54,558 nt of DNA from Verrucomicrobia bacterium SCGC AAA164-M04. Lineage in GTDB: Bacteria > Verrucomicrobiota > Verrucomicrobiae > Verrucomicrobiales > Akkermansiaceae. The notes beneath the pieces are model-generated. The model made no database searches and was not told where the DNA came from. It saw nothing but the letters and a program-made list of their open reading frames with translations. The position numbers and the translations under genes were made by a program. Positions 1-8,616 of this stretch are shown here, piece after piece (within the stretch, counting starts at the first letter, position 1; the number at the start of each line of letters is the position of its first letter). The DNA lies in assembly GCA_000383735.1 (NCBI GenBank), contig KB912190.1:20896-75453 (forward strand). The letters are read 5' to 3'.

Positions 1-324
1 GTGGCTTTATTCGCTCTCCTTATCGGCGCTTTGATCATAAAACGCCCCCCCGTTACGATCAGCGGGGACAGCCCAGTTCCTGGAGTCTTACCCAATTCAC
101 CAAACTACCTTTCTGCTTTTCGGCGTGCTTGCTTAGCTCACGGTCACCCCATGCCATCCGGCTGCACCCTTCGGACTCATTTGGAAAAAATCGCTGCGCC
201 GGACTTCACCGTCAAGCTCCTCCAATATCACTATTCGGTCCTCTATGGCGACCAGCCCCGCAACAAGATCATCGAAAAGAAACTTCTTCACCAACTTCGA
301 AAATGGGAGAGAGAAGCCATATGA
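1..324 (+). CDS. C-terminal end of a membrane transglutaminase-like/DUF4129 protein (5' truncated)
   Basis: The reading frame is open from the first base, so the true start lies outside the window. The 107 visible residues begin with a hydrophobic stretch (LFALLIGALII) that looks like the end of a membrane helix. A soluble tail follows, with the pattern of DUF4129 domains that close TgpA/transglutaminase-like membrane proteins: an Arg/Leu-rich helix ending in a Gly (residues 41-48), a Thr-containing helix start (THLEKIAA), and a last helix around YHYSVLYG. In that family the tail sits in the cytoplasm behind a periplasmic transglutaminase core; the core is not in view here. The assignment rests on a short, weakly conserved tail. 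An unrelated membrane protein cannot be excluded. Confidence 0.5.
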   Translation: MALFALLIGALIIKRPPVTISGDSPVPGVLPNSPNYLSAFRRACLAHGHPMPSGCTLRTHLEKIAAPDFTVKLLQYHYSVLYGDQPRNKIIEKKLLHQLRKWEREAI

Positions 325-513
325 ACCTCCGCCCTGCCCGGTAATCTTGAAAACGGATTTAGTTTGGCATTTTTCCCTACTGGATTAGACGCAAAAAGCT
401 AGATGCCAGCAAAACACATACTTGTTCATCTTAAACAGGGGCAAGTGCGCGATTCGCGCCTCGAGAGTCAGGCTTTCGCTTGCCAGTGACAAACGATTGG
501 CCACACTTGCAGC

Positions 514-1377
514 ATGAAACTTAGAGAGATTGCTCTCACCTCCAGCGCCTGCATTTTTGTCGCTTGTAGTCCGAGCGAAACTCCACGGCAAGTAGCACCA
601 CCAGTCGGCGCTCAGCCGCTTGTTGTTCGACCCAACCTTCCATCAGGCGCTACTCCCTCGATCAAAGCAAAAAGTGCAATCGTAATTAACACCCTAACCG
701 GACGTATTCTTTTCCAAAAGAACGCACGTACGCCACGAGCCGTTGCTAGCACCCAAAAGCTTCTAACCGCACTTTGTGTCTACCGTGCCGGACCACTCAG
801 CGATCCCGTTACTGTCCAATCTACCGACACCAAGGTTGAACCCACGAAAATTTACGTGAGCGCAGGCGAAAACTACACACGCCAGACCCTCGTCAAAGCC
901 CTCCTCGTAAAATCAGGAAATGATGTTGCAAGAGTTCTAGCTCGAGACGTCTCTGGCTCCCAATCAGCATTTATGAATTACATGAACCAAACGGCTCGCT
1001 CGCTTGGAATGAACCAATCTAATTTCAAAAACCCTCATGGGCTCACCGAAAAAGGCCAGTTTTCCACCGCTCTCGATATCGCCATCCTCGCACGGGAAAT
1101 CACCAAAATCCCCTTCTATCGTCAGTGTATGCGAACCAAGGAATACACATTCACTTTCCCAGATGGCCGCACAAAACTCCTCAAAAACACCAATAAAATT
1201 CTTAAACGCCTTCCTTACTGCACGGGCATGAAAACTGGTTACACCTCTGCCGCGGGGCGCTGCCTCGTCTCATCGGGCGTCCTCCGTGGCAAAGCTGTCA
1301 TCGTCGTTACTCTCGGATCAACAAGCCCAGAAATCTGGAATGACTCTGAAAAGCTTCTAAAATGGGCTCTGGAATGA
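514..1377 (+). CDS. D-alanyl-D-alanine carboxypeptidase family lipoprotein (peptidase S11, DacA-like)
   Basis: This is a penicillin-binding serine peptidase of the S11 family, which trims the terminal D-Ala of peptidoglycan stem peptides in the periplasm. All three active-site motifs are visible: SxxK at Ser79-Lys82 (STQK), SxN at Ser134-Asn136 (SGN) and KTG at Lys240-Gly242. The N-terminus is a short signal with a lipobox-like FVAC, so Cys18 is probably lipidated and the enzyme membrane-anchored. Length is 287 residues, which covers the catalytic domain but leaves no room for the C-terminal beta domain and amphipathic anchor of classical DacA. The lipid anchor may replace that helix. The ATG at 514 fits the signal peptide; no Shine-Dalgarno motif precedes it. 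The stop lies 2 nt from the stop of the convergent gene. Confidence 0.9.
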   Translation: MKLREIALTSSACIFVACSPSETPRQVAPPVGAQPLVVRPNLPSGATPSIKAKSAIVINTLTGRILFQKNARTPRAVASTQKLLTALCVYRAGPLSDPVTVQSTDTKVEPTKIYVSAGENYTRQTLVKALLVKSGNDVARVLARDVSGSQSAFMNYMNQTARSLGMNQSNFKNPHGLTEKGQFSTALDIAILAREITKIPFYRQCMRTKEYTFTFPDGRTKLLKNTNKILKRLPYCTGMKTGYTSAAGRCLVSSGVLRGKAVIVVTLGSTSPEIWNDSEKLLKWALE

Positions 1378-1379
1378 CG

Positions 1380-4300
1380 CTATTTTCGCACTGCTTGGTA
1401 TCGCCCTTCGATATGCAATGTCTCACCCTTCAAAACGTGGGTGTAACCACCCTCAAGAACTGCTGAATCTCTCGTTGCAGTCTGAACGCGCTTACTCCAA
1501 ACGATCTCCTCTCCATTGCGCAAGATGCATCGTCCATCAGAAAGAAATTCGCGAGTGTGGTTACCAGCGTAGGACCACTTTCCTAACAATGTATGGCCTT
1601 TCATATTTAAGGGCTTGGGAGCGGGCGGAGGATTCCCGACATCAACCTCCATCTTGGTTTTGAACGGAGGCAAGACTCGTAACCGTATATTCTTAAATTC
1701 AATTGGAGCGCCTTCTGATTCAAGACACAAATAACCGGCCGCCGGACTAATCCCCTCTCCTCCTGAAACCTCTTCCCCATTTACCCAAAGCCGAACCACT
1801 CCTCCGGTAGCCCGAATATAGTAATGATTCCATTCGTTAATCCCTTTTGTCCTGTTCTTTGAAGGAAAGCTCCGCCTTCCATTTGGCGCCACTGGAGGAA
1901 AGGGCTTCATTTTGATGGGGCCCACCGGAAAAACATCACCGTGACTCGTAAACCAATCACCCTTTTTCTTATACTGAGCCTCGTAAATCTCTTTGTATCC
2001 TAGGTCGAGAACTTGCACCTCAATTCCATGAGGTAAGGCACCCTTACCAGCCATCAATCGATTAACAGACTGCGGAGTCGCCCACACAAAGACCCCCGAA
2101 TTCCCCCCCTTTTTCTTATGCATCCATTCGCAGGAAAATTCAAAATTAGTCAGTGGCTTTCGATAACGAATCACGCCGGTCGGGCTGCCCGTGCACCAAG
2201 TATGGCTCCCTTCCCATTTCCAGGTATCAGCGCGGCAGTTCACGTTCAGAAAATCTTCGCCAGTCAACTCAACCCACCCCGGCCCCTCACCACGACTAAA
2301 CTTTGGCTCCATCTTCACAATCAATCCGCTATCAACTTCGCCTGCAATATCGCTCATCAAGTATGCCGCAATGTCGCGCACGTCTTGGTTTTTCAGCCCC
2401 ATCGCAGAAGCAGAAGGCATCCATGAATGATCCTTGAGATACTCAATCTTCGCATGCGGCCGACGATGCGGCACCTTTAACGTGAGCCCACCCATCGTCT
2501 TCACTCGAATCGCTCCAGCATGCCAACTGTAACCTCGTGAAACTCCTTCGAGGCGATGTCCACTCTGCGTCACCACCAAGGGTTTGTCATAGCCATGTGC
2601 CAATTCTGCCGACGGATCAACCATCGCCCGGATCACCTCTTTAACATCCCTTACTTGCCCCCAATTCGTCAAATCTGGACCAAAAGGCGTGCCTGTTCCA
2701 CCGATCTGATGGCATATCATGCACAAAGCTGCTTTGCTTCGCCCATTCTCAGTATCAGGTTTTAAGGAAGTAATCTCATCAACCGAACCGAGCTCCGTGG
2801 GAATACCAAACTTCCTTGGAAAAAGATAACTCTGCGTCAGAGGGACCGGATCGGGATCGCTAATATCCTTCTCAATAAACTCCCTGATGATCGTCTGGTA
2901 GTCCTCACCTTGAAAGGCCTCGTATTCCGCAAACCTTTTCATAAAATTCAAATTGCGATTCCTCTCTTCATCGGAATAACAAAGCGCAAAAGTGTAAGCT
3001 AATCGCCGAAAAGTCTCCACATCAATCTTATTTACCATCATGCACTTCGCCAGATCACCCAGAGCCTCTGGACTCCTAAGCCGCCATGACAAATTCATTT
3101 GCCGCTCATTCCAAGCCTTTGGATCAGGCTGCTGAGGTTTCACCAATTCGAGGTAAACTTGGGATGCAAAATCATCGCAAACCGCACCAAGCGCCTCAAG
3201 ATACCAGCGATTCTTTCCATCATAACCCGCAATCAACTTCACTAAACCACCCTTGACGTCTCGCCACTCCAATCCTCGCATCAAAGCTAGCAACTCCATC
3301 CGAACGGACTGGGAGGGATCATCTGATATTTGCAAAACAACCGACTGAAGGAATTTCTCATCTGCCATACGCAACGCTCGGATCGCCAGAACTCTCCACT
3401 GTTCGTCGTCGGACGTCAGCATCAACTTAACGGCGGCGGCTCCCTTGATATCATCCAACTGCGCCAACACATACGTTGCCCGGGCCACATAGTAAGGATT
3501 GCCCTCATAGATTTTACGAAACTCCATCAATTTCTCAAAAGCATCACCCTTTTTTTTGAGACATTTCTGGGCAAACCATCGAACTCCAGGCGCAGGACTT
3601 TTTAGTGCTTCAAGTAGACCATCAGTCGTTGAAAAATCGATCTTGGGCGGATTGATCTGAGCACCCTTCTTAGCGATGCGAAAAATCCCACCTAACGCAT
3701 TCCCGGAGCCCCGAGCATTGGTATGCGAATTCCAGTCACTCGCAAAAAGTGCACCATCTGTTCCAGCTACCACATCCGAGGGCAGGAAACCCGATGCTGA
3801 TTTATTCTTAGAACGACGATCGACCGCAAAGAACGATTTATCCAGATTCTCCAGCTCAATCCGTCCATCCCCTCGCTTTAAATCAAAAGCGAAAACAGCA
3901 CGATGCACTGTCTCACAAACCAGATATTTCCCGCGATACTCTTTCCCCAACTCATCTCCCTCGATGAAATAATCACCCGTTGGAGCTCCCGGACCCCAAA
4001 GATTTCCCGGCGGAGTGACCCCCGGAAAATGCTCTCGCCAGTGTCCCTCGTCGCGACGCAGCGATGACTTGGAATGCCGCTCATAGGCATCATTCATAAT
4101 CTCAGCAGTCACCGTCTTTTTTTCCCAACTCTTCGCCGAATCCTCCCAAGAGCGATTACCATCCTCCAACGCAGCATAACCAAAATTCGAGTGCTCCATC
4201 ACCCAAGCCGCGCGCGCGTGAGCCGGATCATCATTATCGGCCTGTAAAATCTCCCCAAAGGAAGTCACCGACATTGCGTGTGCATTACGGGAATTCTGAA

Positions 4301-4982
4301 AAATAACCTCCGCTCCGCTGCCATCCGGGTTCATCCGAAGCCCAAACCCACCCACATAAATCCGTCCATCAAAACTCTTCTTTCCAATGCTCTGCGGGTT
4401 CTGGCTGTAATACGAACTCGCGTGAATCCCACGCCCATCCGCCATCGTGACATCAGCTCCAATGTTGCCATGATTGACATACCACTTCCCGCTCGGACCA
4501 GGGACAACCGCATGAAGCGCATGATCATGAGTCCTTCCATGAAAACCCTTCGCTATGATTTCCTCTTTGTCGACTCTGGGATCAAAAACATCATCTCGAT
4601 CTACGTCGGTATAAACATGGATATTTGGAGCCATCGAAACCACGATTTTATTGTCAAAAACGCTGATTCCCATCGGTTTCGAACTAAAGGTTGGTCCAAA
4701 TTCTTTAACCAAGTCCGCTTTCCCGTCGCGATCGGTATCTTCAAGGATCTTAATACGTGCATGAGCACCCTTTCCTCCTGATCCCTGCAAATCTTCCGTG
4801 ACCCAAACCCGACCTCTAGCATCCACATCCATCGCCACCGGACTATGTATTAACTCCATTCCCGCCCAAAGTTTTGCTTCCAATCCTGGCGCGACAGTAA
4901 AACTCTCAAGCATCGTCTTTTGTTCGGCAACAACAAGACTCCCCAGCAATGAACTAAAGAGGATGTAGGGAGGGAACTTCAT
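1380..4982 (-). CDS. PVC-type secreted protein: dehydrogenase-like propeller + HEAT-like repeats + heme-binding domain + DUF1080
   Basis: A 1200-residue exported protein typical of Planctomycetes and Verrucomicrobia. After a signal peptide (start chosen at the ATG encoding MKFPPYILFSS; an upstream TTG at 5018 adds 12 charged residues), residues ~20-430 match the putative membrane-bound dehydrogenase domain (TIGR02604-like beta-propeller), with blocks such as DVDARGRVWVTED. An alpha-helical HEAT-like region spans ~430-600. A PVC heme domain carries one CxxCH (Cys754, Cys757, His758: CMICH) followed by FGPDLTNWG. Residues ~860-1080 are a DUF1080/3-keto-disaccharide hydrolase-type jelly roll (GGNSGVFVW, GIEVQVLD). 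About 100 further residues are unassigned. The expected role is periplasmic or extracellular sugar oxidation or glycoside processing with electron transfer to the heme. The substrate cannot be read from sequence. Confidence 0.85.
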   Translation of the reverse strand: MKFPPYILFSSLLGSLVVAEQKTMLESFTVAPGLEAKLWAGMELIHSPVAMDVDARGRVWVTEDLQGSGGKGAHARIKILEDTDRDGKADLVKEFGPTFSSKPMGISVFDNKIVVSMAPNIHVYTDVDRDDVFDPRVDKEEIIAKGFHGRTHDHALHAVVPGPSGKWYVNHGNIGADVTMADGRGIHASSYYSQNPQSIGKKSFDGRIYVGGFGLRMNPDGSGAEVIFQNSRNAHAMSVTSFGEILQADNDDPAHARAAWVMEHSNFGYAALEDGNRSWEDSAKSWEKKTVTAEIMNDAYERHSKSSLRRDEGHWREHFPGVTPPGNLWGPGAPTGDYFIEGDELGKEYRGKYLVCETVHRAVFAFDLKRGDGRIELENLDKSFFAVDRRSKNKSASGFLPSDVVAGTDGALFASDWNSHTNARGSGNALGGIFRIAKKGAQINPPKIDFSTTDGLLEALKSPAPGVRWFAQKCLKKKGDAFEKLMEFRKIYEGNPYYVARATYVLAQLDDIKGAAAVKLMLTSDDEQWRVLAIRALRMADEKFLQSVVLQISDDPSQSVRMELLALMRGLEWRDVKGGLVKLIAGYDGKNRWYLEALGAVCDDFASQVYLELVKPQQPDPKAWNERQMNLSWRLRSPEALGDLAKCMMVNKIDVETFRRLAYTFALCYSDEERNRNLNFMKRFAEYEAFQGEDYQTIIREFIEKDISDPDPVPLTQSYLFPRKFGIPTELGSVDEITSLKPDTENGRSKAALCMICHQIGGTGTPFGPDLTNWGQVRDVKEVIRAMVDPSAELAHGYDKPLVVTQSGHRLEGVSRGYSWHAGAIRVKTMGGLTLKVPHRRPHAKIEYLKDHSWMPSASAMGLKNQDVRDIAAYLMSDIAGEVDSGLIVKMEPKFSRGEGPGWVELTGEDFLNVNCRADTWKWEGSHTWCTGSPTGVIRYRKPLTNFEFSCEWMHKKKGGNSGVFVWATPQSVNRLMAGKGALPHGIEVQVLDLGYKEIYEAQYKKKGDWFTSHGDVFPVGPIKMKPFPPVAPNGRRSFPSKNRTKGINEWNHYYIRATGGVVRLWVNGEEVSGGEGISPAAGYLCLESEGAPIEFKNIRLRVLPPFKTKMEVDVGNPPPAPKPLNMKGHTLLGKWSYAGNHTREFLSDGRCILRNGEEIVWSKRVQTATRDSAVLEGGYTHVLKGETLHIEGRYQAVRK

Positions 4983-5210
4983 AAGAGAAGATGATAGAAT
5001 ATCCCCTTCCCCCCTCAAACTAAAAACCTGCAGAAAACTCTCCTAAATTTCTTGCTTCCTTCAATATAATCGACCTCAGGCTCCTTACAAAGAAGCCCCT
5101 TGAACTTCCTAAACATAGTTGAAGAATCGATAAATCATCTAATCATATTAAAACGTATTGTTTTCCAGTTGCCTACAGGCCACAACACGACAAGTTTGTC
5201 GGCCCGAGCC

Positions 5211-7637
5211 ATGAGCACCCAGAAGGAACTCGCCACCCAATCCGCCCATATTTTACGGGAGGCTGGTCACGTCGTTTACTTTGCCGGCGGAGCCGTTCGG
5301 GATCAACTTCTAGGGCAAACTCCGAAGGACTACGACCTTGCGACCTCGGCTCGGCCCGATGAGGTGCAGGCGCTTTTCCCAAAATCAGATGCCATTGGTA
5401 AACACTTCGGCGTTATTATCGTAAAAGGTGCAGGTGAAACAATCGAAGTCGCGACCTTTCGGACTGACGGCTCTTACAAAGATGGAAGACGTCCTGATTC
5501 GGTCGAATTTTCGTCGCCTGAAAAAGACGCGCAACGCCGCGACTTTACCATCAACGGACTCTTTCAGGATCCTCTCACGAAAGAAATTATCGACCACGTA
5601 GGGGGGCGCACCGATCTTGACGCCAAAATCCTACGCGCTATCGGGAATCCAAAAGACCGTTTTGAAGAAGACGCCCTTCGCCTTCTCCGCGCGATTCGTT
5701 TCGCCACCACCACCGGATTCGAAATTGAGTCCCAAACTTGGATCGCTATCCAAGAATGCGCTCCCCTTCTCTCACAAATTTCACCTGAGCGAATCCGCGA
5801 CGAATTTTCACATATCATTATTGCTCCCGACCGTGGCCGTGGCCTTGACCTCCTCGTCGAGTCCGGACTCATCAAGGAATTTTTACCTGAGGTCATCGAC
5901 TTACAGGGCTGCGAGCAACCACCCCAATGGCATCCAGAGGGTGACGTCTACGTTCATACTCGTATTGCTCTTTCCCTTCTCGATTCACCTCCTCTGCCCC
6001 TCGCTCTTGCCGTTCTTTTCCACGATATTGGCAAACCTGCCACCCAAACTTGGGATGCCGAAGCAGAACGACTTCGCTTCAATAGCCACGATAAGATTGG
6101 AGCCCAAATGGCCGAAAAAATCCTTCGTCGCCTGCGCTATTCGAATCAAACGAGAGAGGATGTCACCTTCATGGTTTCCCGCCACATGCGCTTCATGCAT
6201 GTGAGGGAAATGCGCACTGCCAAGTTAAAGCGATTCATGTCGGCGGAGACTTTCAGCATGGAAACAGAGCTCCATCGCGTCGACTGCGACAGCTCAAACG
6301 GCCTACGCGATAACTATGACTTTGTTCGAAATAAAGGAGAAGATTTCGCTAAAGAACCTCTAATCCCCAAGCCTCTCCTTACTGGGCACGATCTTATCCA
6401 TGATTTCGAGATCGCCCCCGGATCAAAAATCGGCAAAATTCTCCACGAAGTTCAAACCGAGCAACTGGAGGGAAGACTTTCTGATAAAGAAGCAGCCTAC
6501 CAATTCGTAAAAGAAACTCTTTCAACAATGAGCAATATCCCCACCGAATACGACGACCCGATCAACGCAAAGATTCTTAGTGTCTCCGAAGACTTGGTTT
6601 CTGGCTTCCAACAAGACCCATTTTCCATCATTGCTGAAGAATCCGGAGTTGGACTTAATCTCGTCCTAGAGCGAATCCGAGCGATGCTCGAAGCTGGAGT
6701 CATTCGCCGAGTTCGCCAGACCATGCTCGCAACAAAGCTAGCCCACGGAGCACTCGTTGCTTGGCGCCTCCCCGAGGAAAAACTCAACGACGCCTTCGAT
6801 TTTATGGCCAAGAAAGATCCCTTCTCTGGTCACGTCGTCATTCGCTCGACCGACGGCCAGATCTCCGGTTCTGGCTACCGGCTCTGGACTACTCTCAAAG
6901 TTCCTCAGGGCGAATCACTTGAAGAACATGGCGAAGTCCTCAAGCGTCTGGTCGGAGCCGAAGAATTTATTTTGATGCCAGCCAATGGAGTCTTCGCTCT
7001 CGGCGTCGGCCACGTCCGTCGTAAAGGCCTAGAACCCGGAGCGAAACTCGATGTCCCCGCCGAAATGATGACCACCACCGTTGTCGATCTCACCCAAGAA
7101 GAATGGGACGTTCTCCTCGCTCTCAAAGAAGAACTCGGACCAGATGAAATTATCATAAATTGCTGGGATAACCGCGCCAAGATTGCCGGAGTGACGCTTG
7201 AACGCTTCTTTGAAGTTGCTAGGATTCTCGACAATAAGAAGGTTATCGGTCGTTTTTCTACTTTCCTCGAGCACGTAAAACCATCCGACACCGGGAAGCG
7301 AGTAACTCGTTTCAATGGACTCTTTCACTGGGCTGTCCCCAAGGGTCGCGAAATGGAATCCGGAGGCGAAGTCGGTCGTCACCACTGCATGACCCACGCC
7401 TACTGGCGTGAAGGCGGTCCGAAATTCGGTGATGTTAATATTATGGGCGTAGTCCATGGAACCGAAAAAGATAAAGTCCTTGAGCATAAAGCTGCAATCG
7501 ATCAACACCTTGAATCAGTCGGAATCCCAGTGAGCTACACCAACGTGTTCTGGGGCGGTCGCTCGGAAATCAAGCCCTCGGAAATTTCTCCAAAGATTTA
7601 TCGTGAGTGGCACGAAAAATGGGCGAACAAGGCCTGA
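5211..7637 (+). CDS. cca: CCA tRNA nucleotidyltransferase/poly(A) polymerase fused to an AsnC-Lrp/siroheme-decarboxylase-like domain
   Basis: Residues 1-~438 are a class II tRNA nucleotidyltransferase: GGAVRD (26-31), the metal-binding DYD at 40-42 (KDYDLAT), RRDFTIN (109-115) and an HD domain with HDIGKP at 271-276. It adds or repairs the 3' CCA of tRNA. Without an intervening stop, residues 440-808 form a second protein. It starts at an in-frame Met440 (ATG 6528) with an Lrp/AsnC-type winged helix (IIAEESGVGLNLVLERIRAM) and ends in a block resembling AhbA/AhbB siroheme decarboxylases (HHCMTHAYWREGGP). The junction has no linker. The start at ATG 5211 fits homologues; an upstream TTG at 5100 would add 37 residues. 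The second half could also be made separately from ATG 6528. No Shine-Dalgarno is visible at either start. Confidence 0.88.
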   Translation: MSTQKELATQSAHILREAGHVVYFAGGAVRDQLLGQTPKDYDLATSARPDEVQALFPKSDAIGKHFGVIIVKGAGETIEVATFRTDGSYKDGRRPDSVEFSSPEKDAQRRDFTINGLFQDPLTKEIIDHVGGRTDLDAKILRAIGNPKDRFEEDALRLLRAIRFATTTGFEIESQTWIAIQECAPLLSQISPERIRDEFSHIIIAPDRGRGLDLLVESGLIKEFLPEVIDLQGCEQPPQWHPEGDVYVHTRIALSLLDSPPLPLALAVLFHDIGKPATQTWDAEAERLRFNSHDKIGAQMAEKILRRLRYSNQTREDVTFMVSRHMRFMHVREMRTAKLKRFMSAETFSMETELHRVDCDSSNGLRDNYDFVRNKGEDFAKEPLIPKPLLTGHDLIHDFEIAPGSKIGKILHEVQTEQLEGRLSDKEAAYQFVKETLSTMSNIPTEYDDPINAKILSVSEDLVSGFQQDPFSIIAEESGVGLNLVLERIRAMLEAGVIRRVRQTMLATKLAHGALVAWRLPEEKLNDAFDFMAKKDPFSGHVVIRSTDGQISGSGYRLWTTLKVPQGESLEEHGEVLKRLVGAEEFILMPANGVFALGVGHVRRKGLEPGAKLDVPAEMMTTTVVDLTQEEWDVLLALKEELGPDEIIINCWDNRAKIAGVTLERFFEVARILDNKKVIGRFSTFLEHVKPSDTGKRVTRFNGLFHWAVPKGREMESGGEVGRHHCMTHAYWREGGPKFGDVNIMGVVHGTEKDKVLEHKAAIDQHLESVGIPVSYTNVFWGGRSEIKPSEISPKIYREWHEKWANKA

Positions 7638-7645
7638 CTAACCAG

Positions 7646-8527
7646 CTAGTTAGCAACAATTTCAGACATCGCTTTCTCAATGGTTGGATATTTGAACTCA
7701 TAGCCTGCATCGAGCAACACCTGCGGAACAACTCTGGCACTTGCTAAAAGTCCTTCCTTCGCGAAATCGCCCAAAAGCAATTTCAGACCAAATGCCGGCG
7801 CTGCAAATGGAGTAACCCGCTTTATCGCCTTGCCCACCGCCTTGGTAAATTGAGCATTTCGCACTGACTCCGGGGCGACCAAATTCACAGGGCCTTCAAT
7901 TTCGTTTTCTAGACAAAAAACGATTCCCTCCACTTCGTCGTACAAGTGGATCCAAGGCATCCACTGCCTGCCGTTGCCTAATTTACCACCGATTCCCCAC
8001 TTAAATATCTTACTCATTTTTCCCCAAGCCCTACTATCTTTCCCCAGAACAACCCCGGTTCTTAAAAAGACCGTTCTGACATTTTCAGGCACCTCTACCG
8101 CATCTTCCCAATCCCGACAAAGCTCCGCCAGATAACTCCTTCCCGCTGAGGCTCTTTCAGGGAGGCCCTCATCACCACGGTCACCATAAATACCGGTTGC
8201 AGAAGCATTGAGCAGAACTTCGACATCGGAATTTATAATCGCTCGCGAGAGATTTGCGGTAAGATCAACCCGACTCTTTCGAAAAAGAGCTTTGCGTTTA
8301 TTGGTCCATCGCTGATCGATCGCTTCCCCTGATAAATTGATCACAGCACTCAAGCCTTCAAGATCAATCTCCTCCTTCCCATCCCACTTTCGCCAGACCA
8401 TATCTCCATCCTCCCGAACAGATCGAGAAAACCCAACGACTCTCCACCCTCTCGCGATCAGGACCCTACACAAGTGGCCTCCAATCTGTCCCGAGGCTCC
8501 AATCACACCCACTGCTTTTTCTTTCAT
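7646..8527 (-). CDS. TIGR01777-family NAD(P)-dependent epimerase/SDR protein (YfcH/SulA-type)
   Basis: A 293-residue extended short-chain dehydrogenase. The Rossmann nucleotide motif is at the N-terminus (VGVIGASGQIGGHLC), followed by the TIGR01777 signatures VINLSGE, SATGIYGD with the YxxxK-type region replaced by family-specific residues, FLRTGVVLG, and the substrate-side MPWIHLYDEV. The C-terminal DUF1731 segment (LLASARVVPQVLLDAGYEFKYP) completes the family. It should be cytoplasmic. The reaction and substrate of this family are not established. The ATG at 8527 is preferred because it places the Rossmann strand right after the start; the upstream start at 8569 adds 14 unmatched residues. 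It converges on the CCA gene with 8 nt between stops and diverges from lptD. Confidence 0.88.
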   Translation of the reverse strand: MKEKAVGVIGASGQIGGHLCRVLIARGWRVVGFSRSVREDGDMVWRKWDGKEEIDLEGLSAVINLSGEAIDQRWTNKRKALFRKSRVDLTANLSRAIINSDVEVLLNASATGIYGDRGDEGLPERASAGRSYLAELCRDWEDAVEVPENVRTVFLRTGVVLGKDSRAWGKMSKIFKWGIGGKLGNGRQWMPWIHLYDEVEGIVFCLENEIEGPVNLVAPESVRNAQFTKAVGKAIKRVTPFAAPAFGLKLLLGDFAKEGLLASARVVPQVLLDAGYEFKYPTIEKAMSEIVAN

Positions 8528-8616
8528 GGACGATTGGAGGTTAAACGTGATCCCTAATAATTCCAGCAAATCCTATCGACAGATTTTTGAGTCCTCTCTA
8601 GCCTTGTGCAGGTTTT

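Noticed and set aside
325..513. tRNA or small RNA gene in the first intergenic gap
   Set aside because: A GC-rich GCGCGATTCGCGC stretch suggested structure, but no cloverleaf, CCA end or terminator could be placed.
2118..4781. Several plus-strand ORFs of 90-170 codons inside the minus-strand 1200-residue gene
   Set aside because: They are antisense shadows of a gene with clear domains, and none has a recognisable motif.
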